From contig JABGQA010000081.1 of the NCBI GenBank assembly GCA_018644665.1, positions 62,001-126,000 on the forward strand: DNA of 64,000 bases, in the 5' to 3' direction. Within the stretch, counting starts at the first letter, position 1; each line of letters starts with the position of its first letter. Made by a program: the position numbers and the translations under genes. The notes beneath the pieces are model-generated. The model had not been told where the DNA came from, searched no databases, and was given only the letters and a program-made list of their open reading frames with translations. Of this stretch, positions 1 to 7,988 are shown piece by piece. This stretch comes from Candidatus Poribacteria bacterium. GTDB lineage: Bacteria; Poribacteria; WGA-4E; GCA-2687025.

Positions 1-2
1 TC

Positions 3-371
3 ACGGTGTACAACCCGCTCGGGGCCGGGATGCTCACCGGGAAACACCGACGCGACGATGGCCCCGCGGAAGGCTCGCGACTCGCCACGAACGACGACTA
101 CCACGGCCGGTTCTGGCACGACGCGAACTTCACCGCGGTCGAGGGGATCGAGAAGATCGCGCGTGACGCAGGGCTGACGATGGTGGAACTCGCCCTGAGG
201 TGGCTGGCATCACAGGATCACGTCGACTCGGTGATCCTGGGCGCGAGCAAGCCGGAGCACCTGGAGGCGAACCTCGCAGCCATCGACGGACGGCTGGATG
301 ACGCGACGCTGGAGGCCTGCGACGGGGTCTGGCAGACGCTGCGCGGTCCGCACTTCCGGTACAGCCGCTAG
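3..371 (+). CDS. Aldo/keto reductase, C-terminal fragment (5' end outside window)
   Basis: The reading frame is open at the left edge, so only about 122 C-terminal residues are present. They contain the late part of an aldo/keto reductase TIM barrel: YNPLGAGMLTGK near the start, then an ELALRWLASQ helix and VILGASKPEHLEANL, which is the usual NADP-binding tail region of this family (phosphate contacts lie in the GASKPEHL segment). The family reduces sugar or other carbonyls with NADPH in the cytoplasm. The catalytic Tyr, Lys and Asp lie upstream of the window, so activity and substrate cannot be judged. It ends at a TAG about 80 bases before the next gene. Confidence 0.85.
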   Translation, partial: TVYNPLGAGMLTGKHRRDDGPAEGSRLATNDDYHGRFWHDANFTAVEGIEKIARDAGLTMVELALRWLASQDHVDSVILGASKPEHLEANLAAIDGRLDDATLEACDGVWQTLRGPHFRYSR

Positions 372-453
372 CGCTCGCGCTGCACGGCCTCACGCGCGAG
401 CATCGGCTATGGTCGGGGTACCGCACGCGTAGCGGGTGGACCGGAGGCCGCCG

Positions 454-1449
454 ATGCACGCCGACCCGAAGAACGTCGACGATGCCCGCGCGCGTTTCTG
501 CACGCGGGCACCCGGCCCTCTGAGGCTCGTGGCCTGCGGTCTGGCGCTCGGGATCGTCCTGTTCGCCGCCCACGCGGACGCGCGCGTCCTGCGCGTTCCC
601 GACGAATACGCGTCACCGCAGGCGGCGGTGGACGAGGCGGGCGCTGGCGACATCGTATCGGTTGCCGAAGGCGTGTACGAGCCGCCGCGTATGACGGAGA
701 GCGACGTCACGCTGATGGGTAGCGGCGTCGGCACGGTCTTCATCCAGGAGATAGACATTCGCGGCGTGGACGGCATCGTACTGACGGGCCTCCGCGTGCG
801 CGGCGGGACGAACGACCATCACTTCGGCATCGCCTGCGAGGACGCGAACGACATCGTCATCCGCGATGTTGCGATAGACGGCTTCCACCACGGAATCAGC
901 GCATCGGGGTCCACCGTGCGCATCGCCGGGTGCGAGGTCAAGGACGCGTTCAACGTCGCGCTCTTGGTCACGCAGGACTCGGCGGTGCGCGTGGAGGACA
1001 CAGTCGCAGGGGCGGATTCGGCGATCGGCATGCTCGTCACCGAGTGCCCGCGTCTCACCGAGGTGCGTCGGAGCGAGATCCGCGGCACGTTGCTCGTCGG
1101 CCTCCGCGCGGCGAACGCGAACGTCACGGTGCGGGACACGCGAATCGAGGGCAATCCCGTGGGCGTCGATGTGGTGTCCGGCCATGTGGACCTAGGGCGC
1201 AGTGACGATCCCGGGCGCAACGTGTTCCTGGCGAACGACGTCCTCGACGTGCTCGCCGCGCGCCGCGTCAACGTGCAGGCGTCTGGCTGCTACTGGGGAC
1301 GCGGCGGCCGTCCCGGCGCCGATCGCGTGTCTCCTACTGTCGAGGTGTTCCCCTGGCTGGCGAGCGATCCGGCAGGCGCTCGCCCCGTGTCGTCGCGCTC
1401 CCGACTTGCGACCAACTGGGCGCGCCTGAAGACGCGCGGGCCGCAATGA
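454..1449 (+). CDS. Exported right-handed parallel beta-helix protein with C-terminal tail motif
   Basis: I chose the ATG at 454 because GGAGG lies at 443-447; an in-frame GTG at 436 has no comparable site. The product is about 331 residues. An N-terminal stretch ending near LFAAHADA looks like a signal peptide with a long polar n-region. Next comes VPDEYASPQAAVDEA, the usual opening of pectin-lyase-like beta-helix proteins, then repeated short strands (GIVLTGLRVRGG, DIVIRDVAIDGF, NVTVRDTRIEGN). Such proteins bind or cleave polysaccharides outside the cytoplasm, but I see no clear catalytic residues. The C-terminus carries RLATNWARLKTR, shared with four other exported proteins in the window. 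The next gene begins about 20 bases downstream on the same strand. Confidence 0.75.
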   Translation: MHADPKNVDDARARFCTRAPGPLRLVACGLALGIVLFAAHADARVLRVPDEYASPQAAVDEAGAGDIVSVAEGVYEPPRMTESDVTLMGSGVGTVFIQEIDIRGVDGIVLTGLRVRGGTNDHHFGIACEDANDIVIRDVAIDGFHHGISASGSTVRIAGCEVKDAFNVALLVTQDSAVRVEDTVAGADSAIGMLVTECPRLTEVRRSEIRGTLLVGLRAANANVTVRDTRIEGNPVGVDVVSGHVDLGRSDDPGRNVFLANDVLDVLAARRVNVQASGCYWGRGGRPGADRVSPTVEVFPWLASDPAGARPVSSRSRLATNWARLKTRGPQ

Positions 1450-1471
1450 ACCGTGTAGGGGGAGCGTGACA

Positions 1472-2974
1472 ATGCGAGTTCGGCCTCTGCTGCCTCTGTG
1501 CTTCCTCGTGGCTCTTGTCGGGGTGACCCACGCGGGAGCATCCATGCCGACCGAGCGCGAGGTGCTGCAGTGGGAGCCGACCGAGTGGGCAGTCCAGACC
1601 GAGGCCTACGATGGCAACCGGTTCGACATCGTCTCGCGCGTGACCTTCGAGCACGCTGGGAGCGATGAACGCCGTGTCACGGAGATGTTCACCACGCGCG
1701 ACGGCGAGTGGCGCTTCCGCTTCACCGGCACGCGGCCCGGTTTGTGGACCTACCGATCCGCGAGCGATGTGGTGGCGTTGGACGGCCTGACCGGGTCTGT
1801 CCACGTGGCGCCGAACCACAACGGCGTTGGGTTCGTCACCAGCATTGGCTCCACATGGGCGCGCCAGGTGGGCGCCGATGGGCGCCTCGAGGCGTTCGTG
1901 CCGCAATACGTCATGTACGACACGCCCGACGCCTACCAGGACAACGCCGAGAAGATCGACCGCGACATCCAGACGTTCATGGTCGAGCACGGCTTCAGCG
2001 GCTTCCACACGTACGTGTTCGGGCGCTGGTTCGACATCGACCGCGAGCGCACGGACGAGATACCGGATGACCCGAATCCCGACCCGCGGACGTTCCACGC
2101 GTTGGAACTGCTGATTCGCAAGGTCCACGCGGCGGGAGGCGTCACGCACATATGGGTGTGGGGCGACGAGTCGCGGAAGCAGACGCCCATCAAGTGGGGC
2201 ATCAACGGCGCGGTGGACAGGCGACTGCAGCGGTACATCGCGGCGCGGCTGGGGCCGTTGCCGGGTTGGACCATGGGGTACGGATACGACCTGTGGGAGT
2301 GGGTCGAGGGCGAGCAGTTGACGGAGTGGCACGCGTTCATGCAGGAGCATATGGGGTGGTCGCACATGCTCGGCGCGCGGGCGACGAAGAACACCCGCGA
2401 GCAACTCAGCGAGGACCTGAGCTACGCGTCGTACGAGCAGCATCGACCGGACTACGCGACGTACGTGCGCACGATTCAGGCGCGGCCTGGGAAGCCCGCC
2501 TTCTCCGAGGATAGGTTCCGCATACGTCCCAACTCGCGCTACCCGGAGAAGGACTACGACGAGGAGCGCACGCGCCGTGGTCTGTGGCATTCGGCGATGG
2601 CGGGCGGCGTCGCGAACATCTGGGGCAACCTCGCCGATGGGCCTGGGTCCGCGCCGTACCCGCACCCGGAGTGGTTCCGCTGCTACGCCACGTTCCTCGA
2701 CGGGCGCTTCGCCGCGGATCTCATGCGCGCGCCTGAAGCGGTCGATGGGGGCGTCGCCCTGCGATCCGCAGACGGCGCGCGATACCTGTTCTACGCCGAG
2801 AACGTGGACACCCTCACGATCGACCTGTCCGCGATGCGCGCGCCGGCACGGGCCGTCGCCGTCGACGCGGTCGCCACGTATGCCGAACGCGATCTCGGGG
2901 TCCTGAGTCCGGGGCTGCACACGCTGGACATCGGCCGGGTGTCCGACTGGGCGATCGCGGTTGGGTACGACTGA
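1472..2974 (+). CDS. Exported glycosidase-like protein with DUF5060-like N-terminal domain
   Basis: ATG at 1472 is preceded by AGGGGGAG at 1457-1464; a GTG at 1466 is too close to that site. The first 23 or so residues (LLPLCFLVALVGVTHAGA) form a signal peptide. Residues of about 30-110 resemble the beta-sandwich DUF5060 domain that precedes TIM-barrel hydrolases (VTFEHAGSDERRVTEMF, TGTRPGLWTYRS). The rest looks like a TIM barrel with many aromatic residues (GFSGFHTYVFGRWFDID, THIWVWGDESR, AFSEDRFRIRP). The EDRF segment is a candidate acidic active-site strand. Families with this layout attack plant or algal glycans in the periplasm or outside. Substrate is unknown. It follows the beta-helix gene by 22 bases and probably shares its transcript. 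Confidence 0.7.
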   Translation: MRVRPLLPLCFLVALVGVTHAGASMPTEREVLQWEPTEWAVQTEAYDGNRFDIVSRVTFEHAGSDERRVTEMFTTRDGEWRFRFTGTRPGLWTYRSASDVVALDGLTGSVHVAPNHNGVGFVTSIGSTWARQVGADGRLEAFVPQYVMYDTPDAYQDNAEKIDRDIQTFMVEHGFSGFHTYVFGRWFDIDRERTDEIPDDPNPDPRTFHALELLIRKVHAAGGVTHIWVWGDESRKQTPIKWGINGAVDRRLQRYIAARLGPLPGWTMGYGYDLWEWVEGEQLTEWHAFMQEHMGWSHMLGARATKNTREQLSEDLSYASYEQHRPDYATYVRTIQARPGKPAFSEDRFRIRPNSRYPEKDYDEERTRRGLWHSAMAGGVANIWGNLADGPGSAPYPHPEWFRCYATFLDGRFAADLMRAPEAVDGGVALRSADGARYLFYAENVDTLTIDLSAMRAPARAVAVDAVATYAERDLGVLSPGLHTLDIGRVSDWAIAVGYD

Positions 2975-2986
2975 GGCGCCGCGGCT

Positions 2987-3910
2987 CTAGCGCGCTCGGA
3001 TCGCGCCCCATGTCGTCACATGGCGATCCCGCGGGCTGACGGCGAACGGCTCAGGACTTCCCGCCCACGTCGGCGCCCACGCCGCGATACCCTCTGGGGT
3101 CACCCGGCGCACCGCGCCGTTCCCAGTCGCGTTCATCACGTAGACCGCCATGCCGCCGTCGCGATCCGACGTGAACGCGATCTCCGAGCCATTCGGCGAC
3201 CAGGCAGGTTCGTGATCCCCCGCCGGGTGGGCCGATATGTTCGACACCGATCCGCCACCGGCTGGGACGACGCAGATCTCGTGGTTCGCGTCGGTCGCGC
3301 CGCGGAAGGCGATCCATCGGCCGTCGGGCGACCACACCGGGTCCGCGCACGAATACGGCGCGCCCGCGAGGAAACGCAGGTCCGAGCCGTCGGCGCCCAT
3401 GACCATGACGGACGCCATGCCGCTCCGGGTGGAAGTGAACGCGATTTCGGTACCGTCCGGCGACCAAGTCGGACACCAGTCTATCGCCGCGTGCGTGGTG
3501 ATCTGACGGATGTCGTCTCCGTCAGCGGACATCACGTAGACGTCCCAACTCCCGGTGCGATCCGAGCTGAACGCGATGCGCGACCCGTCGGGCGACCACG
3601 CCGACTCCGCGTCCTGATCTGGCGAATCCGTGAGCCGCACAACGGAGCCGCCAGCGGCGGTCATGCGGAATATGTCGATGTTTCCGTGGCTGCTCGCCGT
3701 GTATGTCAGCGACGTGCCGTCCGGCGACCACGCAGGCGCAGCTTCGGCATCGTCGGACGTGGTGAGCATGGTGTATGAGCGGCCGTCGTCCGAGGCGACG
3801 GCGATGTCGAGATTGCCGTGTTCGTTCGTGACGAACGCTATCTGCGACCATGCGGGCGCGACGACGCACGACGCCAGGATGGTCAGTATGGCCGAAGCTC
3901 TGCCGAACAT
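2987..3910 (-). CDS. Exported TolB/PD40-type beta-propeller protein with C-terminal tail motif
   Basis: A 307-residue protein with a clear signal peptide (ILTILASCVVAPAWSQ) followed by about six repeats of about 42 residues, each built around WSPDG: for example APAWSPDGTSLTYTAS and CPTWSPDGTEIAFTS. This is the PD40/TolB propeller. The protein has no TolB N-terminal domain and is not next to tol-pal genes, so it is probably a secreted binding or scaffold protein rather than TolB. It ends RHVTTWGAIRAR, the tail shared by five exported proteins here. It converges on the preceding rightward gene with only 12 bases between stops and no obvious terminator. Confidence 0.85.
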   Translation of the reverse strand: MFGRASAILTILASCVVAPAWSQIAFVTNEHGNLDIAVASDDGRSYTMLTTSDDAEAAPAWSPDGTSLTYTASSHGNIDIFRMTAAGGSVVRLTDSPDQDAESAWSPDGSRIAFSSDRTGSWDVYVMSADGDDIRQITTHAAIDWCPTWSPDGTEIAFTSTRSGMASVMVMGADGSDLRFLAGAPYSCADPVWSPDGRWIAFRGATDANHEICVVPAGGGSVSNISAHPAGDHEPAWSPNGSEIAFTSDRDGGMAVYVMNATGNGAVRRVTPEGIAAWAPTWAGSPEPFAVSPRDRHVTTWGAIRAR

Positions 3911-4120
3911 GCGGTCGACTCCCGGCGCTCGTCGCGCCTATGCGTCCTTGCATTACCACCGCGGGCGGCTCCGCGTCCCCGCTAGAACACGTCGCCTCGT
4001 ATCCACCCAGCGAAACCGTCGATACGATACCTAGCCACGGTCGACCCACCCACCCACCCTGGCGCGCACCCACGTACGAGGCTAGTCACGACCGCGGGAC
4101 GCTGCATACATCCCTTGCCC

Positions 4121-4148
4121 TTGCATGCGAGCGGATGCCCGCTATACT
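4121..4148 (+). promoter_or_regulatory. Sigma-70-type promoter of the metal-efflux operon
   Basis: TTGCAT at 4121-4126 and TATACT at 4143-4148 are separated by 16 bases, a good match to a housekeeping promoter. It lies about 60 bases upstream of the csoR start and directly before a C/G-tract palindrome, as expected for a self-repressed operon. No other promoter-like pair of this quality was seen in the 295-base gap. Confidence 0.65.
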
Positions 4149-4155
4149 AGGGATG

Positions 4156-4176
4156 GGTAACCCCTCCGGGGGGATA
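4156..4176 (+). promoter_or_regulatory. Probable CsoR operator
   Basis: The sequence reads GGTAACCCCTCCGGGGGGATA: an AT-flanked inverted repeat of a C-run and a G-run. CsoR/RcnR-family repressors bind G/C-tract sites of this kind. It begins 7 bases after the -10 box, so it would cover the transcription start and block initiation when the repressor is metal-free. The family link is established knowledge; the assignment here is inferred from shape and position. Confidence 0.6.
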
Positions 4177-4205
4177 GGATTTCTAGGCGGGAGAAGGAGC
4201 GGCTC

Positions 4206-4526
4206 TTGGCGGGACCACATGCTGGGGATGCGGCGCGCGGCGACGACAGTGGGCACGAGCACTCACATCCGCGCCGGGATCAGGTAGTCGCTCGACTCGC
4301 GCGAATTGAAGGACACGTGCGCAGTATACGCGAGATGGTGTTGGCCAATCGCGACTGCCCGGAGGTGCTGACGCAGGTCGCCGCGGTTCGCGGAGCGCTC
4401 CAATCCGCCGGGAAGGTGATCCTCGAAGACCACTTCGAGTCCTGCATTGTGTCGGCGGTAGAGCGTGGCGACCACGCGGCCGCGATAGAGGAATTCAAGC
4501 AGGCGTTCTCCAAGCTTGCGCATTAG
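4206..4526 (+). CDS. csoR: CsoR-family metal-sensing repressor with His-rich N-terminus
   Basis: TTG start at 4206 with AAGGAG at 4194-4199; no better in-frame start exists. The 106-residue protein is all alpha like other CsoR/RcnR regulators. Cys51, His76 and Cys80 keep the exact spacing (25 and 4) of the Cys-His-Cys copper site of mycobacterial CsoR, which favours Cu(I) over the His-rich nickel site of RcnR. The residue before the first Cys is Asp rather than the common Tyr. The N-terminus has an extra HEHSH segment that could add a metal site. It probably represses its own operon through the operator at 4156-4176 and releases it when metal binds. A small His-rich gene follows 12 bases later. 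Confidence 0.85.
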   Translation: MAGPHAGDAARGDDSGHEHSHPRRDQVVARLARIEGHVRSIREMVLANRDCPEVLTQVAAVRGALQSAGKVILEDHFESCIVSAVERGDHAAAIEEFKQAFSKLAH

Positions 4527-4538
4527 CGGAGAGACAGC

Positions 4539-4718
4539 ATGGCATCGCTCGCAACGGCGATCGTCTACCACGAGGGTGGACACGGCATTCTCGACGACGA
4601 TCATGGCCACGAACACAAGCACGGTCACGACGCCGACAAGGGCCGTGGCCCGAGGCTGGTCGCGATGGCGGTCGTCGTCGTCGCCGTAGTGGCATTTGTC
4701 GTATGGCGCGTGATCTAG
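4539..4718 (+). CDS. 59-residue His-rich single-pass membrane peptide in the metal-efflux operon
   Basis: A short open frame with ATG at 4539, 12 bases after csoR and 21 bases before the ATPase gene. Upstream GGAGAGACAGC gives a plausible ribosome site. The first 33 residues hold eight His among Asp and Gly (HEGGHGI, then DDDHGHEHKHGHDAD). Residues of about 39-58 form one hydrophobic helix (LVAMAVVVVAVVAFVVW) preceded by KGRGPR, so by the positive-inside rule the His-rich part is probably cytoplasmic. No Cys and no named domain. Its place between the sensor and an ATPase lacking a metal-binding domain suggests it captures or delivers the metal ion. That role is inference; the reading frame and composition are seen directly. 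Confidence 0.7.
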   Translation: MASLATAIVYHEGGHGILDDDHGHEHKHGHDADKGRGPRLVAMAVVVVAVVAFVVWRVI

Positions 4719-4739
4719 TCATCGCTCAAAGGTGATCCA

Positions 4740-6620
4740 ATGAACGTGCCCGGACACGCGCCGGAGCCACCCGCCTGGGTGTCGTGGCTCCGCAAGGCAT
4801 CCTTCCCCGGCAGCCTCCTGCTGCTGATTCTCGCGTCGCTCGTTCCCGCAGTGAAACGCGCTGCGCCCATCGACCCCGCAGTCGTCCCGATGCTCATCGG
4901 CGGCGCCGTCATCAGCTACCGGACCATCGTCGCGACGATCGAGAATCGCCGCCTTACTGCGGGCTCTCTCGTCGTGCTCGCGCTGATCGGCACGGCGTAC
5001 GTTGGCGAGTACATCGCAGGCGCGGTCGTCGCGTTCATGATGATCGGCGGCGAGTGGCTGGAGGATCTGACGCTCGATAAGACCCGCAACGCGGTGCGCG
5101 CGCTCGTGCGGCTTACGCCCGACGAGGCCACCGTCCTGGAAGACGGCGAATGGCGCCTACGACCGGTGTCGGCCGTCGCGCCAGGCGACCGCGTTCTCAT
5201 CCGGCCCGGGGAGGCCGTGCCGGTCGATGGAACGATCGTCGAGGGCGCCGCCGTCCTGGACGAAGCAACCCTCACGGGTGAGTCGACCCCGGTCGAGCGG
5301 ACCGTAGGCGAGCCCGTCTTCGCGGGGACGGTGAACGCCTCGGGAGCCGTCGAGGTGACCGCCGACAAGGTCGGAGCAGACACCACGCTCGGGACGATCA
5401 TACGCGTCGTGCACGAGGCTCAGGAACGCAAGGGGACCACGCAACGCGCGGCGGACAAGTTCGCGACGTATTTCACGCCGGCTATCCTGCTAATCTGCGT
5501 CGGCGTTTGGTTCGCGACGCACGACCTCATGCGGGTCATGGCCGTGCTGGTGATCGCCTGCCCGTGCGCGCTCGTGCTCGCGACGCCGACCGCGGTGGTC
5601 GCAGCCGTCGGCAACGCGGCGAAGCGGGGCGCGCTCATCAAGGGCGGGGTGGTGCTGGAGCAACTCGGGCGCGTGGACGCTGTGTGCTTCGACAAGACCG
5701 GCACGCTGACGCGCGGCAAACTCGAAGTCGCTGACGTGACCGCGTTCGGGATCGAAGACGCGAAGCGGGTTTTGGCGCTCGCGGCAGCGGCAGAGAGCCG
5801 CTCCGAGCATCCAATCGCACGCGCCATCGAGGACGCCAACGCGGACGGGCCCGCTATGGAGAGTCGCGCGTTTGGGCAAGCGTTCGGCGTCGGCGTACGC
5901 GCGGAGGTGGAAGGGGCTGACGTGTGGGTCGGCAACCGTCGTCTGCTGGATGAACTGGCCGGGGACGCAGGACACGATGAGGCCAACCGGTACCTCGCCG
6001 AACAGGAGCGCAAGGGACGGACGGCGCTCGTGGTGGCGCGCGACGGGGTCTGCATCGGGGGACTGGCCACCGCGGACGCGCTACGTCCCGACGCGCCCGA
6101 CGCCGTCGCCGCACTGCGCGAGGCGGGCGTCTCTCGCGTCGCCATGCTAACCGGCGACCATGAGACGACGGCACGGGCCATCGCGGCCCAGGTCGGCATC
6201 GACGAGGTGGTGGCGCAACTCCGCCCGACCGAGAAGTTGGAAGCCGTCGAGCGAATGAAGGCAGAGGGCCTCGTTGTCGCGATGGTCGGCGACGGCGTCA
6301 ACGACGCGCCTGCTCTGACGCTCGCGGATGTCGGCATCGCGATGGGGGCCGCAGGCACGGACGTCGCCATCGAGTCGGCCGGCATGGCGCTCATGGGCGA
6401 AGACCTGCGCCTTCTCGGCGATATGTTCGCCCTCGGGCGACGGACGCTGAGGATCATCAAGCAGAACATCTGGGTGTTCGCCGTCGGCGTGAACCTGGTG
6501 GGCATCGCGCTCGCGAGCGGCGGGTTCCTAAGTCCCGTGATGGCGGCGGTCGTCCACAACATCGCGTCGGCGTTCGTTGTACTCAACTCGGCCCGCCTGC
6601 TAGCATTCCGGGCGCGATGA
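4740..6620 (+). CDS. P1B-type heavy-metal-exporting ATPase without N-terminal metal-binding domain
   Basis: ATG at 4740 with AAAGGTGAT at 4728-4736. The 626-residue protein has the full P1B set: TGES at 179-182, the CPC membrane metal motif at 274-276, phosphorylated Asp318 in DKTGTLT, HP at 357-358, and GDGVND with Asp518. It pumps a soft or transition metal out of the cytoplasm using ATP. There is no HMA domain, CxxC or His tract at the N-terminus, which is unusual; the preceding His-rich peptide may replace it. In the last membrane helices the ZntA-type Asp is replaced by VVHNIASAFVVLNSARLL, closer to the His-Asn form of CtpC-like pumps, so the metal is uncertain (Cu, Mn, Fe or Zn). Transcribed with csoR and the CDF gene. 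Confidence 0.9.
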   Translation: MNVPGHAPEPPAWVSWLRKASFPGSLLLLILASLVPAVKRAAPIDPAVVPMLIGGAVISYRTIVATIENRRLTAGSLVVLALIGTAYVGEYIAGAVVAFMMIGGEWLEDLTLDKTRNAVRALVRLTPDEATVLEDGEWRLRPVSAVAPGDRVLIRPGEAVPVDGTIVEGAAVLDEATLTGESTPVERTVGEPVFAGTVNASGAVEVTADKVGADTTLGTIIRVVHEAQERKGTTQRAADKFATYFTPAILLICVGVWFATHDLMRVMAVLVIACPCALVLATPTAVVAAVGNAAKRGALIKGGVVLEQLGRVDAVCFDKTGTLTRGKLEVADVTAFGIEDAKRVLALAAAAESRSEHPIARAIEDANADGPAMESRAFGQAFGVGVRAEVEGADVWVGNRRLLDELAGDAGHDEANRYLAEQERKGRTALVVARDGVCIGGLATADALRPDAPDAVAALREAGVSRVAMLTGDHETTARAIAAQVGIDEVVAQLRPTEKLEAVERMKAEGLVVAMVGDGVNDAPALTLADVGIAMGAAGTDVAIESAGMALMGEDLRLLGDMFALGRRTLRIIKQNIWVFAVGVNLVGIALASGGFLSPVMAAVVHNIASAFVVLNSARLLAFRAR

Positions 6621-6653
6621 TTGCCGACGCCACGTTCGCCTGGGGAGCCTTCC

Positions 6654-7619
6654 GTGTCGGATTCACGCGCTGAGCCGCGCGCCTCGTGCGCCCACGAGCA
6701 CCGGCCGCTGCACCAGGCCCACGCGCACGACGACCACGACGGTCATGGCCATCACCACCATCACGTAGACCTGCATCGGCCTCGTCAGCGGCGTGCGTTC
6801 TTCGTCTGCATCGTGCTGACGCTCGTGATGATGGTTGTCGAGTTCGCCGCGGGCATCATCACCGGCAGTCTGATGCTCATCAGCGACGCGGTGCACATGC
6901 TGTCGCACGCCGCGGCCTTGGGCATCAGCTTCCTAGCCCTGATGCTCGCGCAGCGGACGGCGGGGCAGGCGTTTTCGTATGGACTGTACCGGGTGGAGAT
7001 CCTCGCTGCGCTGGCGAACGGCCTCACACTCGCCGGTTTCACGGTTTGGATCGCGTACGAGAGCGTTCAGCGCATCCTCGACCCGGTGGCCGTGTCGGCC
7101 GGTGAGGTGACGATCGTGGCGCTCATCGGCCTGGCAGTGAACGTGACGACGGCGTTGATCCTGTCGCGGGCGGGCCTGGAGGACCTGAACACCAAGAGCG
7201 CGTTCTTGCACATGATCGGGGACACGCTGTCCTCGGTGGCGATTGTCGCCGGCGGCGTGCTCATCTACTTCACGGGCTGGCGACTTGTCGACCCGATCCT
7301 GAGCCTGGTCGTGGCGTTTGTGATCGGGCGTTGGTCGTGGGGTTTGCTTCGCGACTCGACGCTCATCCTCATGGAGCGCAAACCGGCGCACGTGGATCTT
7401 GCCGAGGTGGCGGAGAAACTGCTCGCGGAGATCCCCGAGATCCGCGCGGTGCACGACCTGCACGTCTGGGAGATCACGTCGCAGTTCGTGTGCCTGTCGG
7501 CGCACATCATCGTGGACGACATGCCGGTGAAGGCTACGCAAGCTATCCGCGACAGCGTGAACCACGTATTGGAGCACGACTTCGGCATCGGCCACGCGGT
7601 GATCCAGGTCGAGTGTTAG
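6654..7619 (+). CDS. CDF-family cation efflux protein with His-rich N-terminus
   Basis: I place the start at GTG 6654, with GGGGAG at 6642-6647. A TTG at 6621, directly after the ATPase stop, would add 11 residues. The 321-residue protein has a cytoplasmic His-rich head (HQAHAHDDHDGHGHHHHH), six membrane segments and a C-terminal cytoplasmic domain with HDLHVWEITS. CDF proteins are proton antiporters for Zn, Co, Ni, Mn or Fe. The second-helix metal site reads Asp78-x-x-His81-x-x-x-His85; Zn exporters such as ZitB have HxxxD here. The fifth helix keeps His186-x-x-x-Asp190. The changed site makes Zn less certain. It is the last gene of the csoR operon. Confidence 0.9.
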   Translation: MSDSRAEPRASCAHEHRPLHQAHAHDDHDGHGHHHHHVDLHRPRQRRAFFVCIVLTLVMMVVEFAAGIITGSLMLISDAVHMLSHAAALGISFLALMLAQRTAGQAFSYGLYRVEILAALANGLTLAGFTVWIAYESVQRILDPVAVSAGEVTIVALIGLAVNVTTALILSRAGLEDLNTKSAFLHMIGDTLSSVAIVAGGVLIYFTGWRLVDPILSLVVAFVIGRWSWGLLRDSTLILMERKPAHVDLAEVAEKLLAEIPEIRAVHDLHVWEITSQFVCLSAHIIVDDMPVKATQAIRDSVNHVLEHDFGIGHAVIQVEC

Positions 7620-7706
7620 ACCCGACGCGCCCACGCGCCGTGTGCTAGGCTTTCCCCGTACCGCGACACCGACGCTCGCACGAGAACGGCGCCAGGAGGC
7701 CGGCGG

Positions 7707-7955
7707 ATGAACCCAGGCTTCGTCATCCTGTTCATGGTGTTCGGCATGGGCCTGGTCATGGGAATCGCAGGCATGATCCATGACCTGTACGCGAAGAAGC
7801 ACGGCCTGGTGAAGGGCGCCACTGAGAGCCAGCTCAAGGAGATTCGCGCGCTTCTCGAATCGCTGGACGATCGCGTCGCCCGCATTGAGGAGAACCAGGC
7901 GGAACAGCTCCTCGACGGGTACCGGTCAGACCAGGATCGCCTCCCCCGCGCCTGA
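7707..7955 (+). CDS. Small membrane protein with a coiled-coil tail
   Basis: ATG at 7707 with AGGAGG 9 bases upstream. The 82-residue product has one N-terminal membrane helix (FVILFMVFGMGLVMGIAGMI) and a basic linker (YAKKHG). A helical segment rich in Leu, Glu and Arg follows (QLKEIRALLESLDDRVARIEEN), predicted to form a coiled coil. The layout resembles PspB-type proteins, but the spacing and neighbours give no firm link to phage-shock genes. It sits 87 bases after the CDF gene and converges on the next gene. Confidence 0.6.
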   Translation: MNPGFVILFMVFGMGLVMGIAGMIHDLYAKKHGLVKGATESQLKEIRALLESLDDRVARIEENQAEQLLDGYRSDQDRLPRA

Positions 7956-7988
7956 CGGGCCGCCATCAGCGCTCGCGCCGTGCGCGAC

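Noticed and set aside
1334..2920. Long minus-strand open frame of 528 codons opposite the glycosidase-like gene
   Set aside because: It is the complement of a well-supported gene with a signal peptide. Its translation is rich in Arg, Pro, His and Val with no domain, as expected for antisense frames in GC-rich DNA.
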